This document shows positions 1 to 4,795 of a stretch of DNA of 5,239 nt, piece after piece. A model generated the notes under the pieces. It made no database searches. It worked only from the letters and a program-made list of their open reading frames with translations, and was not told the DNA's origin. Within the stretch, counting starts at the first letter, position 1. Every line of letters begins with the position of its first letter. The position numbers were made by a program, and so were the translations under genes. This stretch comes from Acidimicrobiia bacterium (GTDB taxonomy: Bacteria > Actinomycetota > Acidimicrobiia > Acidimicrobiales > Acidimicrobilacustridaceae), in the NCBI GenBank assembly GCA_018882825.1, contig VERC01000180.1, positions 1 to 5,239 on the forward strand, given 5' to 3'.

Positions 1-167
1 ACGGCGATGCGATCGGAGAACCAGTAAGAGGCGCCGGTGATGGCGAAGGCGATGACCAGTCCGATCATCGCTCCGCCGGCGCCGCCGAACATCGAGCCCA
101 GAAGTACGAACAATCCGCCGATGGCGCCGAGCAGGACGGCGGTCTTGAGGGTGTTCCTGAATGCCAT
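1..167 (-). CDS. htpX: HtpX-type M48 membrane zinc metalloprotease, N-terminal fragment
   Basis: Only the first 55 codons are inside the window; the gene runs off the left edge. The translation starts MAFRNTLKTAVLLGAIGG and ends in the stretch SYWFSDRIA. This matches the N-terminus of HtpX proteins, where a short NTLKT-type cytosolic start leads into a hydrophobic hairpin of two membrane segments (here about residues 8-28 and 31-48), followed by YWFSD. In the family, HtpX is an inner-membrane, zinc-dependent endoprotease that degrades damaged membrane proteins. The HExxH zinc site would lie beyond the edge and cannot be checked. The start is fixed by a strong GAGGAGG Shine-Dalgarno at 174-180, six bases upstream, which overlaps the stop codon of the preceding zinc-ribbon gene. 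It is therefore the third gene of the operon headed by the acyl-CoA ligase. Family call from the N-terminus alone: fairly sure. Confidence 0.8.
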   Translation of the reverse strand, partial: MAFRNTLKTAVLLGAIGGLFVLLGSMFGGAGGAMIGLVIAFAITGASYWFSDRIA

Positions 168-178
168 CGTCGACCTCC

Positions 179-475
179 TCAGCCGAACTCGAGCAGATCC
201 GACAGGAAGCTGCTCGCCTTCTTCTTCTTGGGCTTGTACTCGTAGTGATCCGACTTGGAACGATCGTCGCGGTACTTCTCCTCCTTGTACCGCTTCTCCT
301 CCTTGTACTCCCGTTCCTCGCGCCGGTAGTCGTCGTAGTCGCGGTTGGAGCGCTCGATCACCTTGTCCAGCTCCCCGCGGTCGAACCACACACCGCGGCA
401 CTCAGGGCAGTAGTCGAGCTCGATCCCTTCCCGATGGGTGATGGCGAGTTCGCGTCCGTCGACCGGGCACTTCAT
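179..475 (-). CDS. zf-TFIIB zinc-ribbon protein, 98 residues
   Basis: Small cytosolic protein of the zf-TFIIB zinc-ribbon family; the function of the family is not established. The zinc-binding part is at the N-terminus: C3-P-V-D6, then Y-C23-P-E-C26-R-G-V-W-F-D-R-G-E-L to about residue 36, which is the family signature. The first knuckle is CxxD instead of CxxC, so Asp6 or His14 may complete the site. Residues 43-80 are a highly charged Tyr/Arg/Glu/Lys/Asp-rich tail with a repeated YKEEK unit, probably helical or disordered. The last residues, SSFLSDLLEFG, form a short hydrophobic end that I recall from relatives. The ATG overlaps the ligase stop codon (ATGA, 472-475), and an AGGAG site at 482-486 lies inside the end of the ligase gene, so translation is probably coupled. 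An in-frame extension upstream to 796 runs antiparallel through ligase codons in another frame and is not the start. Confidence 0.86.
   Translation of the reverse strand: MKCPVDGRELAITHREGIELDYCPECRGVWFDRGELDKVIERSNRDYDDYRREEREYKEEKRYKEEKYRDDRSKSDHYEYKPKKKKASSFLSDLLEFG
275..308. repeat. Two-copy 16-bp direct repeat, period 18
   Basis: CTTCTCCTCCTTGTAC occurs at 275-290 and again at 293-308. It encodes the repeated YKEEK unit in the charged tail of the zinc-ribbon protein on the minus strand. It looks like a small in-frame duplication of six codons. Confidence 0.8.
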
Positions 476-2349
476 GTGTCGCTCCTGACTGGTTCGGTGG
501 TGGAGTAGAGCTCTTCGAGCTGAGCGGCGTAGTGGGCGAGGATCGGCCGACGACGCAACTTGAGTGTCGGGGTGAGGAAGGCCGAGTCCTGGGCCCACTC
601 GTCGGGCAGGATCAGTATCCGTTTCACCCGTTCGGCCCGTGAGAACCGCGCCATGACCTCGTCGACGCCCCGCTCGATCTCGGTCACGACCTCGGGATGA
701 CGGCAGAGCAGAGCCGGATCGTCGAGGCCCAGTTGTCGGTTCGACGCCCACAGCAGCAGCGATTCGTGGTCGAGCGTGACGAGAGCGCCGACCCAAGGTC
801 GGCCGTCGCCCACGGCGATGGCGTGGGCCACCAACGGCAGCGAACGGATGGCCGCCTCGAGATTGGCCGGACTCACGTTCTTGCCACCGGCGGTCACCAG
901 CAGTTCCTTCTTGCGGTCGACGATCCGCAGATGACCGTGTTCGTCGAGCACCCCGATGTCGCCGGTGTGCAACCAGCCCTCGCTGTCGATCGTCTCGGCG
1001 GTGGCGTCGGGCCGACCGAGGTAGCCCACGAAGACGTTCCCGCCGCGGAACAGGATCTCACCGTCCTCGGCCAACTGCAGTTCGGCGCCGGGAATCACCG
1101 CGCCGACCGACCCGGCCTCGGCGCCGAACGGTGACCACGAGATCGGACCCGAGGATTCCGACATCCCGTAGATCTCCGACAACGGCACGCCGACGGCTCG
1201 GAACCACTCGACCGTCTCGGGCGGGATGGGCGCCGCACCCGTCACGGCGATCTCGATCTCGTCGAGACCCATGGCGGCCCTGATCGGAGCGAAGGCCACG
1301 GCGTCGAGGAAGTCGAGGGTCTCACGGTCGGTGTCGGTGGCCGAGCCGTCGAGCACGGCGCGGCGCAGTGGCCCGGCGGCGATCACCGCATCGGTGAACT
1401 GTGCCCACTTCTCCGTGTCGCCCTGGAGCACCGATTCGACGCCAGCGCGCATCTTCTCCCACACCCGCGGGACCCCGAACACCAGATGTGGCCGCACCTC
1501 GCGGAGGTGCTCGGCCAGCCGGGCGGGATCGTCGCAGGTCGTCACCTCGTACCCGGACACCGCCGCCGAGTAGTGCGTCGTCGACCGCTCGGCGATATGG
1601 GCCATGGGCAGGTAGGACACGATGCGCTTGCCGGTCAGGTCGACATCGCCCAACGCCACCTTGAGGCTCTGCACCGCCCACAGGACGTTGGAGTGACTGA
1701 GTTCGACGCCCTTGGACGGGCCGGTGGTGCCGGACGTGTAGATGATCGTCGCCGCCGTGTCGGGATCGAGTTCGGTGATGCGTTCGTCGAGATCGATGGG
1801 CTCCCGGGCTTCGAGTTCGGCGAGCGTGTGCAACCGACCGTCGTCGAGATCGGTCGGATCGACCACGACGATGGCCACGCCGGCCTCACGAGCGGCGGTC
1901 GACCCCCGGAACCGCTCCAGCATCGTTCGGTCGTGCACCACGGCCACGACCGCTCCGGTGTCACGGACGAGGTGGTCGATCTGCTCGGACGACGACGTGA
2001 CGTAGATCGACACGGGTGTGGCTCCGAGGAACATGATCGCCATGTCGACGATGTGGAACTCGGGGCGATTGGGCAGCAGCAGCAGCACCCGGTCACCGGG
2101 GCCGACGCCCAGTTCGCCGAGACCGCCGGCCAGACGGGCGACCCGGTCGCGGTACTCGCTCCAGGTCAGTTCCTGCCAGTTCGTACCCTCCTTCCAGCGG
2201 AGGGCCACGCGGTCGAGCTGCGCGCGCACGGTGTCGAGGAACTCGGCGGGCAGGGTGCGATCGGACACCAGCCGATCGAGACGGGCGGCCACGTCGGCGG
2301 GGTGGAACTCGCCGGAGATCGACGACGGGGACACAGTGGGAATGCTCAT
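472..2349 (-). CDS. Long-chain acyl-CoA ligase (AMP-binding, FadD15/bubblegum-like)
   Basis: Adenylate-forming enzyme of 625 residues that should activate a fatty acid with ATP to an acyl-adenylate and then to acyl-CoA. The ANL-superfamily motifs are all present and in order: the phosphate-binding loop YTSGTTGPSKG at 204-214, YGMSES at 394-399, GWLHTGD at 458-464 with the ribose-binding Asp464, the hinge stretch DRKKELLVTAGGKN at 478-491, and a C-terminal TPTLKLRRR with the likely catalytic Lys597. Length and motif style fit the roughly 600-residue long-chain group (mycobacterial FadD15, ACSBG) rather than acetyl-CoA synthetase; exact chain length cannot be read from sequence. The ATG at 2349 has an AAGG Shine-Dalgarno (2355-2361). 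A possible in-frame ATG at 2424 would lie inside the riboswitch aptamer and is rejected. First gene of an operon with the zinc-ribbon and HtpX genes. No transmembrane segment is evident. Intact, no missing key residue. Confidence 0.95.
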   Translation of the reverse strand: MSIPTVSPSSISGEFHPADVAARLDRLVSDRTLPAEFLDTVRAQLDRVALRWKEGTNWQELTWSEYRDRVARLAGGLGELGVGPGDRVLLLLPNRPEFHIVDMAIMFLGATPVSIYVTSSSEQIDHLVRDTGAVVAVVHDRTMLERFRGSTAAREAGVAIVVVDPTDLDDGRLHTLAELEAREPIDLDERITELDPDTAATIIYTSGTTGPSKGVELSHSNVLWAVQSLKVALGDVDLTGKRIVSYLPMAHIAERSTTHYSAAVSGYEVTTCDDPARLAEHLREVRPHLVFGVPRVWEKMRAGVESVLQGDTEKWAQFTDAVIAAGPLRRAVLDGSATDTDRETLDFLDAVAFAPIRAAMGLDEIEIAVTGAAPIPPETVEWFRAVGVPLSEIYGMSESSGPISWSPFGAEAGSVGAVIPGAELQLAEDGEILFRGGNVFVGYLGRPDATAETIDSEGWLHTGDIGVLDEHGHLRIVDRKKELLVTAGGKNVSPANLEAAIRSLPLVAHAIAVGDGRPWVGALVTLDHESLLLWASNRQLGLDDPALLCRHPEVVTEIERGVDEVMARFSRAERVKRILILPDEWAQDSAFLTPTLKLRRRPILAHYAAQLEELYSTTEPVRSDT

Positions 2350-2354
2350 GGGTT

Positions 2355-2387
2355 CACCTTTCGAAGGACACGGATGTCGTTCGAAGG
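2355..2387 (-). promoter_or_regulatory. Putative translational expression platform around the ligase Shine-Dalgarno
   Basis: On the minus strand the 7-mer CCTTCGA occurs at 2381-2387, where it forms the 3' side of the aptamer closing helix, and again at 2361-2367, just before the Shine-Dalgarno AAAGGTG (2355-2361). The second copy can fold locally as CCTT-cga-AAGG (2357-2367), which buries the ribosome site. The first copy can instead pair with TCGAAAGG (2357-2364) with one bulged A. The bases that close the aptamer can therefore also cover the ribosome site. If so, ligand binding would release the site and turn translation on. The pairings are visible; the switching is inferred. Confidence 0.45.
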
Positions 2388-2469
2388 TCTCTCCCGCTCC
2401 ACTGGAGCCGGGCTGCCGGGGCACAGGGCCCGTGATGACGACAGCACCGTCGAGGGATACTCCCCTTCA
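2381..2469 (-). ncRNA. yybP-ykoY (Mn2+) riboswitch aptamer
   Basis: Read on the minus strand, the leader of the acyl-CoA ligase gene carries the hallmarks of the yybP-ykoY class. The 5' strand is GAAGG followed by GGAGTA (2458-2468), giving the invariant GGGGAGTA. The docking-loop sequence CGTCATCACG is at 2431-2440. The 3' strand is GGGAGAGACCTTC (2383-2395), containing the class GAGACC. Closing helix: GAAGG (2464-2468) with CCTTC (2383-2387). Second helix: TCCC (2454-2457) with GGGA (2392-2395). A further hairpin GCTCC-agt-GGAGC lies at 2396-2408. In known members, Mn2+ binds between the GGGGAGTA loop and the TCA-rich loop. The class normally precedes metal-export or TerC-type membrane genes; here the next gene is an acyl-CoA ligase, 31 bases away. 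The pairing of the middle stems is not uniquely resolved by eye. A glycine riboswitch was considered because of GGGAGAGACC but lacks the rest. Confidence 0.72.
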
Positions 2470-2476
2470 GGGCCGA

Positions 2477-2482
2477 AGGATA
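2477..2482 (-). promoter_or_regulatory. Weak -10 candidate for the riboswitch/ligase transcript
   Basis: TATCCT on the minus strand matches TAnnnT and would place the transcription start near 2470, exactly where the aptamer begins. At a 17-base spacing the -35 position reads TTCCGG, a poor match. The position is attractive but the sequence support is weak. Confidence 0.3.
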
Positions 2483-2496
2483 ACGGGGGAGATGCA

Positions 2497-2514
2497 GAAC
2501 CGGAACCCCGGTTC
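2497..2514. terminator. Short palindrome between the two leftward operons: terminator or operator
   Basis: GAACCGG-AACC-CCGGTTC is a perfect 7-bp inverted repeat with a 4-base loop, 32 bases past the stop of the unknown-function gene and just ahead of the riboswitch. It could end the isocitrate dehydrogenase transcript, but no T-run follows on the minus strand. It also overlaps the expected -35 region of the next operon, so a regulator operator is equally possible. Confidence 0.35.
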
Positions 2515-2545
2515 ACATATTTTCCGAGAGCCGCCAGGCCCCCGG

Positions 2546-3025
2546 TCAGAGCACCTCGGGGGTGATGAGGACGATGTCCTCCGGCCGGCAATGGAGGCGC
2601 AGGGCGGCAGCGGCCTTCAGGTCGCGCAGCGCCGTCGTGCGGTCGTCGCCGAAGCCGACGGTGGCGAGGTCGTCGAGCAGGAATGCCCGCCACGGGGCGT
2701 CGCCATCAGGAGACAGCACGGCGGTGTCGAGCATGTGGACCCCGGCGGCGCCGTCGATGTCGACCGGGGCGTCCCGGTCGACATCGACGACTGACAGCAA
2801 CCAACCGGGACCGAGCAGTGGCTCGAGAGCCGCTTCGATCATGCGGGCGACCGCACCGGGCACGGTCCTGTCCGGTCCGGGGACGGCGAACTCGTGGGCG
2901 CCGCGACGCACCAGCACGTGACCGTCATCGCCGGACCGGTCGACGACCTCGAAACCTGCAGCCTGGAGTCGCTCGAGCACGGAGGCGCCGAGGAGATCCC
3001 GAGTGTCGTCGGTTCGGTTGTTCAC
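2546..3025 (-). CDS. Unknown-function protein, possible HicA-like plus HicB-like fusion (159 residues)
   Basis: I do not recognise this protein as a named family. The first half (residues 16-66) has a HicA-like pattern: LERLQAAGFEVV, then a Gly-x-x-Gly-His (His36 at the place of the HicA GSH histidine), VRRGAHEFAVP (Val48-Pro49) and PGAVARMIEAAL (56-67). HicA toxins are small dsRBD-fold mRNA interferases. The second half (about 110-145) reads PWRAFLLDDLATVGFGDDRTTALRDLKAA, resembling the HicB antitoxin core where a strand pair leads to G-x-T-x-x-EAL and a helix. The resemblance is by eye and moderate; the domains may be decayed or serve another role. Translation starts at GTG 3023-3025, which overlaps the stop of isocitrate dehydrogenase (GTGA), so the two are coupled. 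A GAGAGG/CAGGGA stretch lies upstream. There are no membrane segments or signal peptide. Confidence 0.85.
   Translation of the reverse strand: MNNRTDDTRDLLGASVLERLQAAGFEVVDRSGDDGHVLVRRGAHEFAVPGPDRTVPGAVARMIEAALEPLLGPGWLLSVVDVDRDAPVDIDGAAGVHMLDTAVLSPDGDAPWRAFLLDDLATVGFGDDRTTALRDLKAAAALRLHCRPEDIVLITPEVL
2752..2789. repeat. Perfect 17-bp inverted repeat with 4-base loop inside a coding region
   Basis: Arms are 2752-2768 and 2773-2789 around the loop GCGT; the left arm reads CGTCGATGTCGACCGGG. On the minus strand it encodes VDVDRDAPVDID (residues 80-91) of the unknown-function protein, exactly between its two apparent domains. It would form a very stable hairpin in the mRNA. Confidence 0.9.
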
Positions 3026-4467
3026 TGTCCCTGACCTCTCGTGAATCCGGGTTCGCCGTCGAAGGTGAAGAGTCCTTCGGTCTTGACGAACGGATACCCG
3101 GCGGCCGACAGTCGGCCGAGGAGGTCGATGGTAGTGGCCGTCTCGATCGTCCCCTCGGGTGCGGTGAACCGGCAGCGCCAGTGATCGACGCACAGGGTCT
3201 CGGGCACACCGTGCGGGTACACCTTCTGGCCGCGGTTGGAGATCATCTCGAGTCGCAGTCCGTCGCCGGCCAGGGCTTCGAGCTCCGGACCCATCGTCTC
3301 CGGATCGCCGTTGGGCACATCGATGAACACGTCGATGCCGATCTGCTCCTTGTGCTGGCGAGCCCGCTCGGTGACCTTGACCTCGATGCGCGGTGCCTCG
3401 GCGTACTCGACGGCCTTCAGGACCTCGGGACGACGACCGATCCGCTCGATGACGGCATCGGCGAAGGCGGTCGTGCCGACCTTCTGCCTGCTCACGCCCT
3501 CGTCGAAGATGTCGTAGGTGTGGATGCCGTCCTCGATCGTGGTCAACCAGGCGTTGTGCACCTCGGTGGCGACGTCGCCCTGGCCTATGTGCACGAGCAT
3601 CTGCACTGCCCCGAGCATGAGGCCGGACGGGTTGGCCAGATCCTGACCGGCACGACGCGGGGCCGAGCCGTGGATGGCCTCGAACATCGACGTGTGCGGT
3701 CCGATGTTGGCGCTGCCCGCCAGTCCGACCGAACCGGCGATCTGCGCGGCGACGTCGGAGAGGATGTCGCCGTACAGGTTGGGCAGCAGCACCACGTCGA
3801 AGGCCTCCGGGGTGTCGGCCAACTTGGCGGCGCCGATGTCGACGATCCAGTGCTCGAACTCGATGTCCGGGTACTCCGCCGCCACTTCCTCGGCCACCTT
3901 GTGGAAGAGACCGTCGGTCATCTTCATGATGTTGTCCTTCGAGAAGGCGGTGACCTTCTTGCGGTTGTAGGCCCGCGCGTACTCGAAGGCGTAGCGGGAG
4001 ATGCGCTCGCAACCCGGCCGGGTGATGAGCTTGAGGCACTGCACGACCTCATCGGTCTGCCGATGCTCGATTCCCGCGTAGAGGTCCTCCTCGTTCTCCC
4101 GGATGATGACGACGTCCATGCCCGGATGCTTGGTGGCCACGAACGGCGCGTAGGCCGGACAGGGGCGGACGTTGGCGTAGAGGCCGAGCGTCTTGCGCAC
4201 GGTGACGTTGAGGCTCTTGAACCCACCACCCTGGGGTGTCGTGATCGGGGCCTTGAGGAACACACCGGTGCGCCGCAGCGACTCGAGTGACTCGGGTTCG
4301 ATGCCGGCGGGGTTGCCACGGGCGTAGACGGCTTCACCGATCTCGATCGTCTCGATGTCGAGTCGGGCGCCGGCGGCCTCGAGCACACGGAGCGTGGCGT
4401 CCATGATCTCGGGTCCGATGCCATCGCCGTGGGCGACCGTGATCGGGGTGGGGCTGGGGCTGGACAT
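3022..4467 (-). CDS. icd: Isocitrate dehydrogenase, probably NADP-dependent, with extra C-terminal domain
   Basis: Oxidative decarboxylation of isocitrate to 2-oxoglutarate in the TCA cycle. The protein has 481 residues, like the Thermus/Rickettsia type, longer than the E. coli enzyme. Motifs: HGDGIGPEI at 13-21; substrate loop KSLNVTVRK with Ser85, Asn87 and Arg91; Arg101; IIRENEEDLYAGIEHR with Arg123 and catalytic Tyr130; catalytic Lys177 in FSKDN; metal ligands Asp234 and Asp238 in NLYGDILSD; nucleotide loop HGSAPRRAGQD at 266-276. Arg271-Arg272 sit where NADP enzymes have Lys-Tyr and NAD enzymes an Asp, so NADP is inferred. Residues from about 350 on are the extra C-terminal domain of this type, with no catalytic motif. 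The start at 4467 has an AGGAG site (4474-4478). In-frame ATGs at 4497 and 4524 fall in or upstream of the -10 box and would not be transcribed. Its stop overlaps the GTG of the next gene. Confidence 0.95.
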   Translation of the reverse strand: MSSPSPTPITVAHGDGIGPEIMDATLRVLEAAGARLDIETIEIGEAVYARGNPAGIEPESLESLRRTGVFLKAPITTPQGGGFKSLNVTVRKTLGLYANVRPCPAYAPFVATKHPGMDVVIIRENEEDLYAGIEHRQTDEVVQCLKLITRPGCERISRYAFEYARAYNRKKVTAFSKDNIMKMTDGLFHKVAEEVAAEYPDIEFEHWIVDIGAAKLADTPEAFDVVLLPNLYGDILSDVAAQIAGSVGLAGSANIGPHTSMFEAIHGSAPRRAGQDLANPSGLMLGAVQMLVHIGQGDVATEVHNAWLTTIEDGIHTYDIFDEGVSRQKVGTTAFADAVIERIGRRPEVLKAVEYAEAPRIEVKVTERARQHKEQIGIDVFIDVPNGDPETMGPELEALAGDGLRLEMISNRGQKVYPHGVPETLCVDHWRCRFTAPEGTIETATTIDLLGRLSAAGYPFVKTEGLFTFDGEPGFTRGQGQ

Positions 4468-4495
4468 GGGGCTCTCCTCTGTTAGGGGTTGCTCC

Positions 4496-4524
4496 ATTTT
4501 ATGAGTTGTAATTCGTAAATCCAA
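4496..4524 (-). promoter_or_regulatory. sigma70-type promoter for isocitrate dehydrogenase
   Basis: On the minus strand, TTGGAT (4519-4524) and TAAAAT (4496-4501) are separated by exactly 17 bases. The -10 box matches the consensus at five of six positions and the -35 at the TTG. Transcription should start near 4489, leaving a leader of about 22 bases before the ATG at 4467. The gap is AT-rich against a high-GC background. The box sits inside the promoter of the divergent gene. Confidence 0.65.
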
Positions 4525-4534
4525 CTTCTATAGT
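4506..4534 (+). promoter_or_regulatory. sigma70-type promoter for the CxxC small protein
   Basis: TTGTAA (4506-4511, four of six to consensus) and TATAGT (4529-4534, five of six) have a 17-base spacer. Start of transcription is expected near 4541, about 26 bases before the ATG at 4567. Its -35 lies between the -10 and -35 of the opposite promoter, so the two cannot be occupied together. Confidence 0.65.
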
Positions 4535-4566
4535 GACGTCGTCGGCACAGACCAGGAGGCCACGAC

Positions 4567-4761
4567 ATGCACACCTCGACCCCGATGAACCCGACCGGCT
4601 CGGTGCTCGGCGGCGGTGCCGACCGTGCCATGGCCGCGCTGGAGTCAGAGCTCGCCAACCTGGTCGAGCCCTGCCCGCTGTGCGATCTGTCCACGGTCGG
4701 TCCCTGCCCGGCCTGTGACGGCAAGGGGTGGATCGCGCTCGAGTCGCCTGCGCCACGCTGA
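4567..4761 (+). CDS. Small CxxC zinc-knuckle protein, 64 residues
   Basis: No family name is recognised. The C-terminal half has two metal-binding knuckles, C36-P-L-C39 and C47-P-A-C50, seven residues apart. The second continues as CPACDGKGW, the CxxCxGxG form seen in the zinc domain of DnaJ. Residues 1-30 are a short Thr/Pro/Gly start and one predicted helix (about 18-32, AMAALESELANLV). A four-cysteine zinc or iron site is likely; the role is unknown. Reality of the gene is supported by an AGGAGG Shine-Dalgarno at 4554-4559, seven bases from the ATG, and by a good promoter at 4506-4534. It is the only plus-strand gene here, divergent from isocitrate dehydrogenase and convergent with the thiolase-like gene. 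Confidence 0.8.
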   Translation: MHTSTPMNPTGSVLGGGADRAMAALESELANLVEPCPLCDLSTVGPCPACDGKGWIALESPAPR

Positions 4762-4764
4762 GTC

Positions 4765-4794
4765 CCACCGGGCCGCTCGGTGGTGGTCGGCCCG
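4765..4794. terminator. GC-rich hairpin between convergent genes, possible bidirectional terminator
   Basis: The 34-base gap between the two stop codons can fold as CGGGCCG (4769-4775) with CGGCCCG (4788-4794), or alternatively CCACCG (4765-4770) with CGGTGG (4778-4783). No T-run follows on either strand, so it would be a factor-assisted or weak terminator, as is common in high-GC Gram-positives. Confidence 0.4.
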
Positions 4795-4795
4795 T

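Noticed and set aside
2383..2408. Glycine riboswitch suggested by GGAGCGGGAGAGACC
   Set aside because: No second aptamer or other conserved glycine-riboswitch blocks; GGGGAGTA and TCATCA fit the Mn2+ class better.
2350..2424. Upstream in-frame ATG at 2424 as the acyl-CoA ligase start
   Set aside because: The added 25 residues show no family match and would be encoded by the riboswitch aptamer; the ATG at 2349 has its own Shine-Dalgarno.
1486..2565. Long plus-strand open frame (359 codons) opposite the acyl-CoA ligase gene
   Set aside because: It is antisense to a gene with all ANL motifs. It has no recognisable domain, and long antisense frames are expected in high-GC DNA.
2683..4290. Long plus-strand open frame (535 codons) opposite isocitrate dehydrogenase
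   Set aside because: Antisense shadow of a clearly conserved enzyme; Arg/Gly/Asp-rich low-information translation with no motif.
4468..4524. Upstream in-frame ATGs at 4497 and 4524 as isocitrate dehydrogenase starts
   Set aside because: 4497 lies in the -10 box and 4524 in the -35 box of the gene's own promoter; 4467 has a good AGGAG site.
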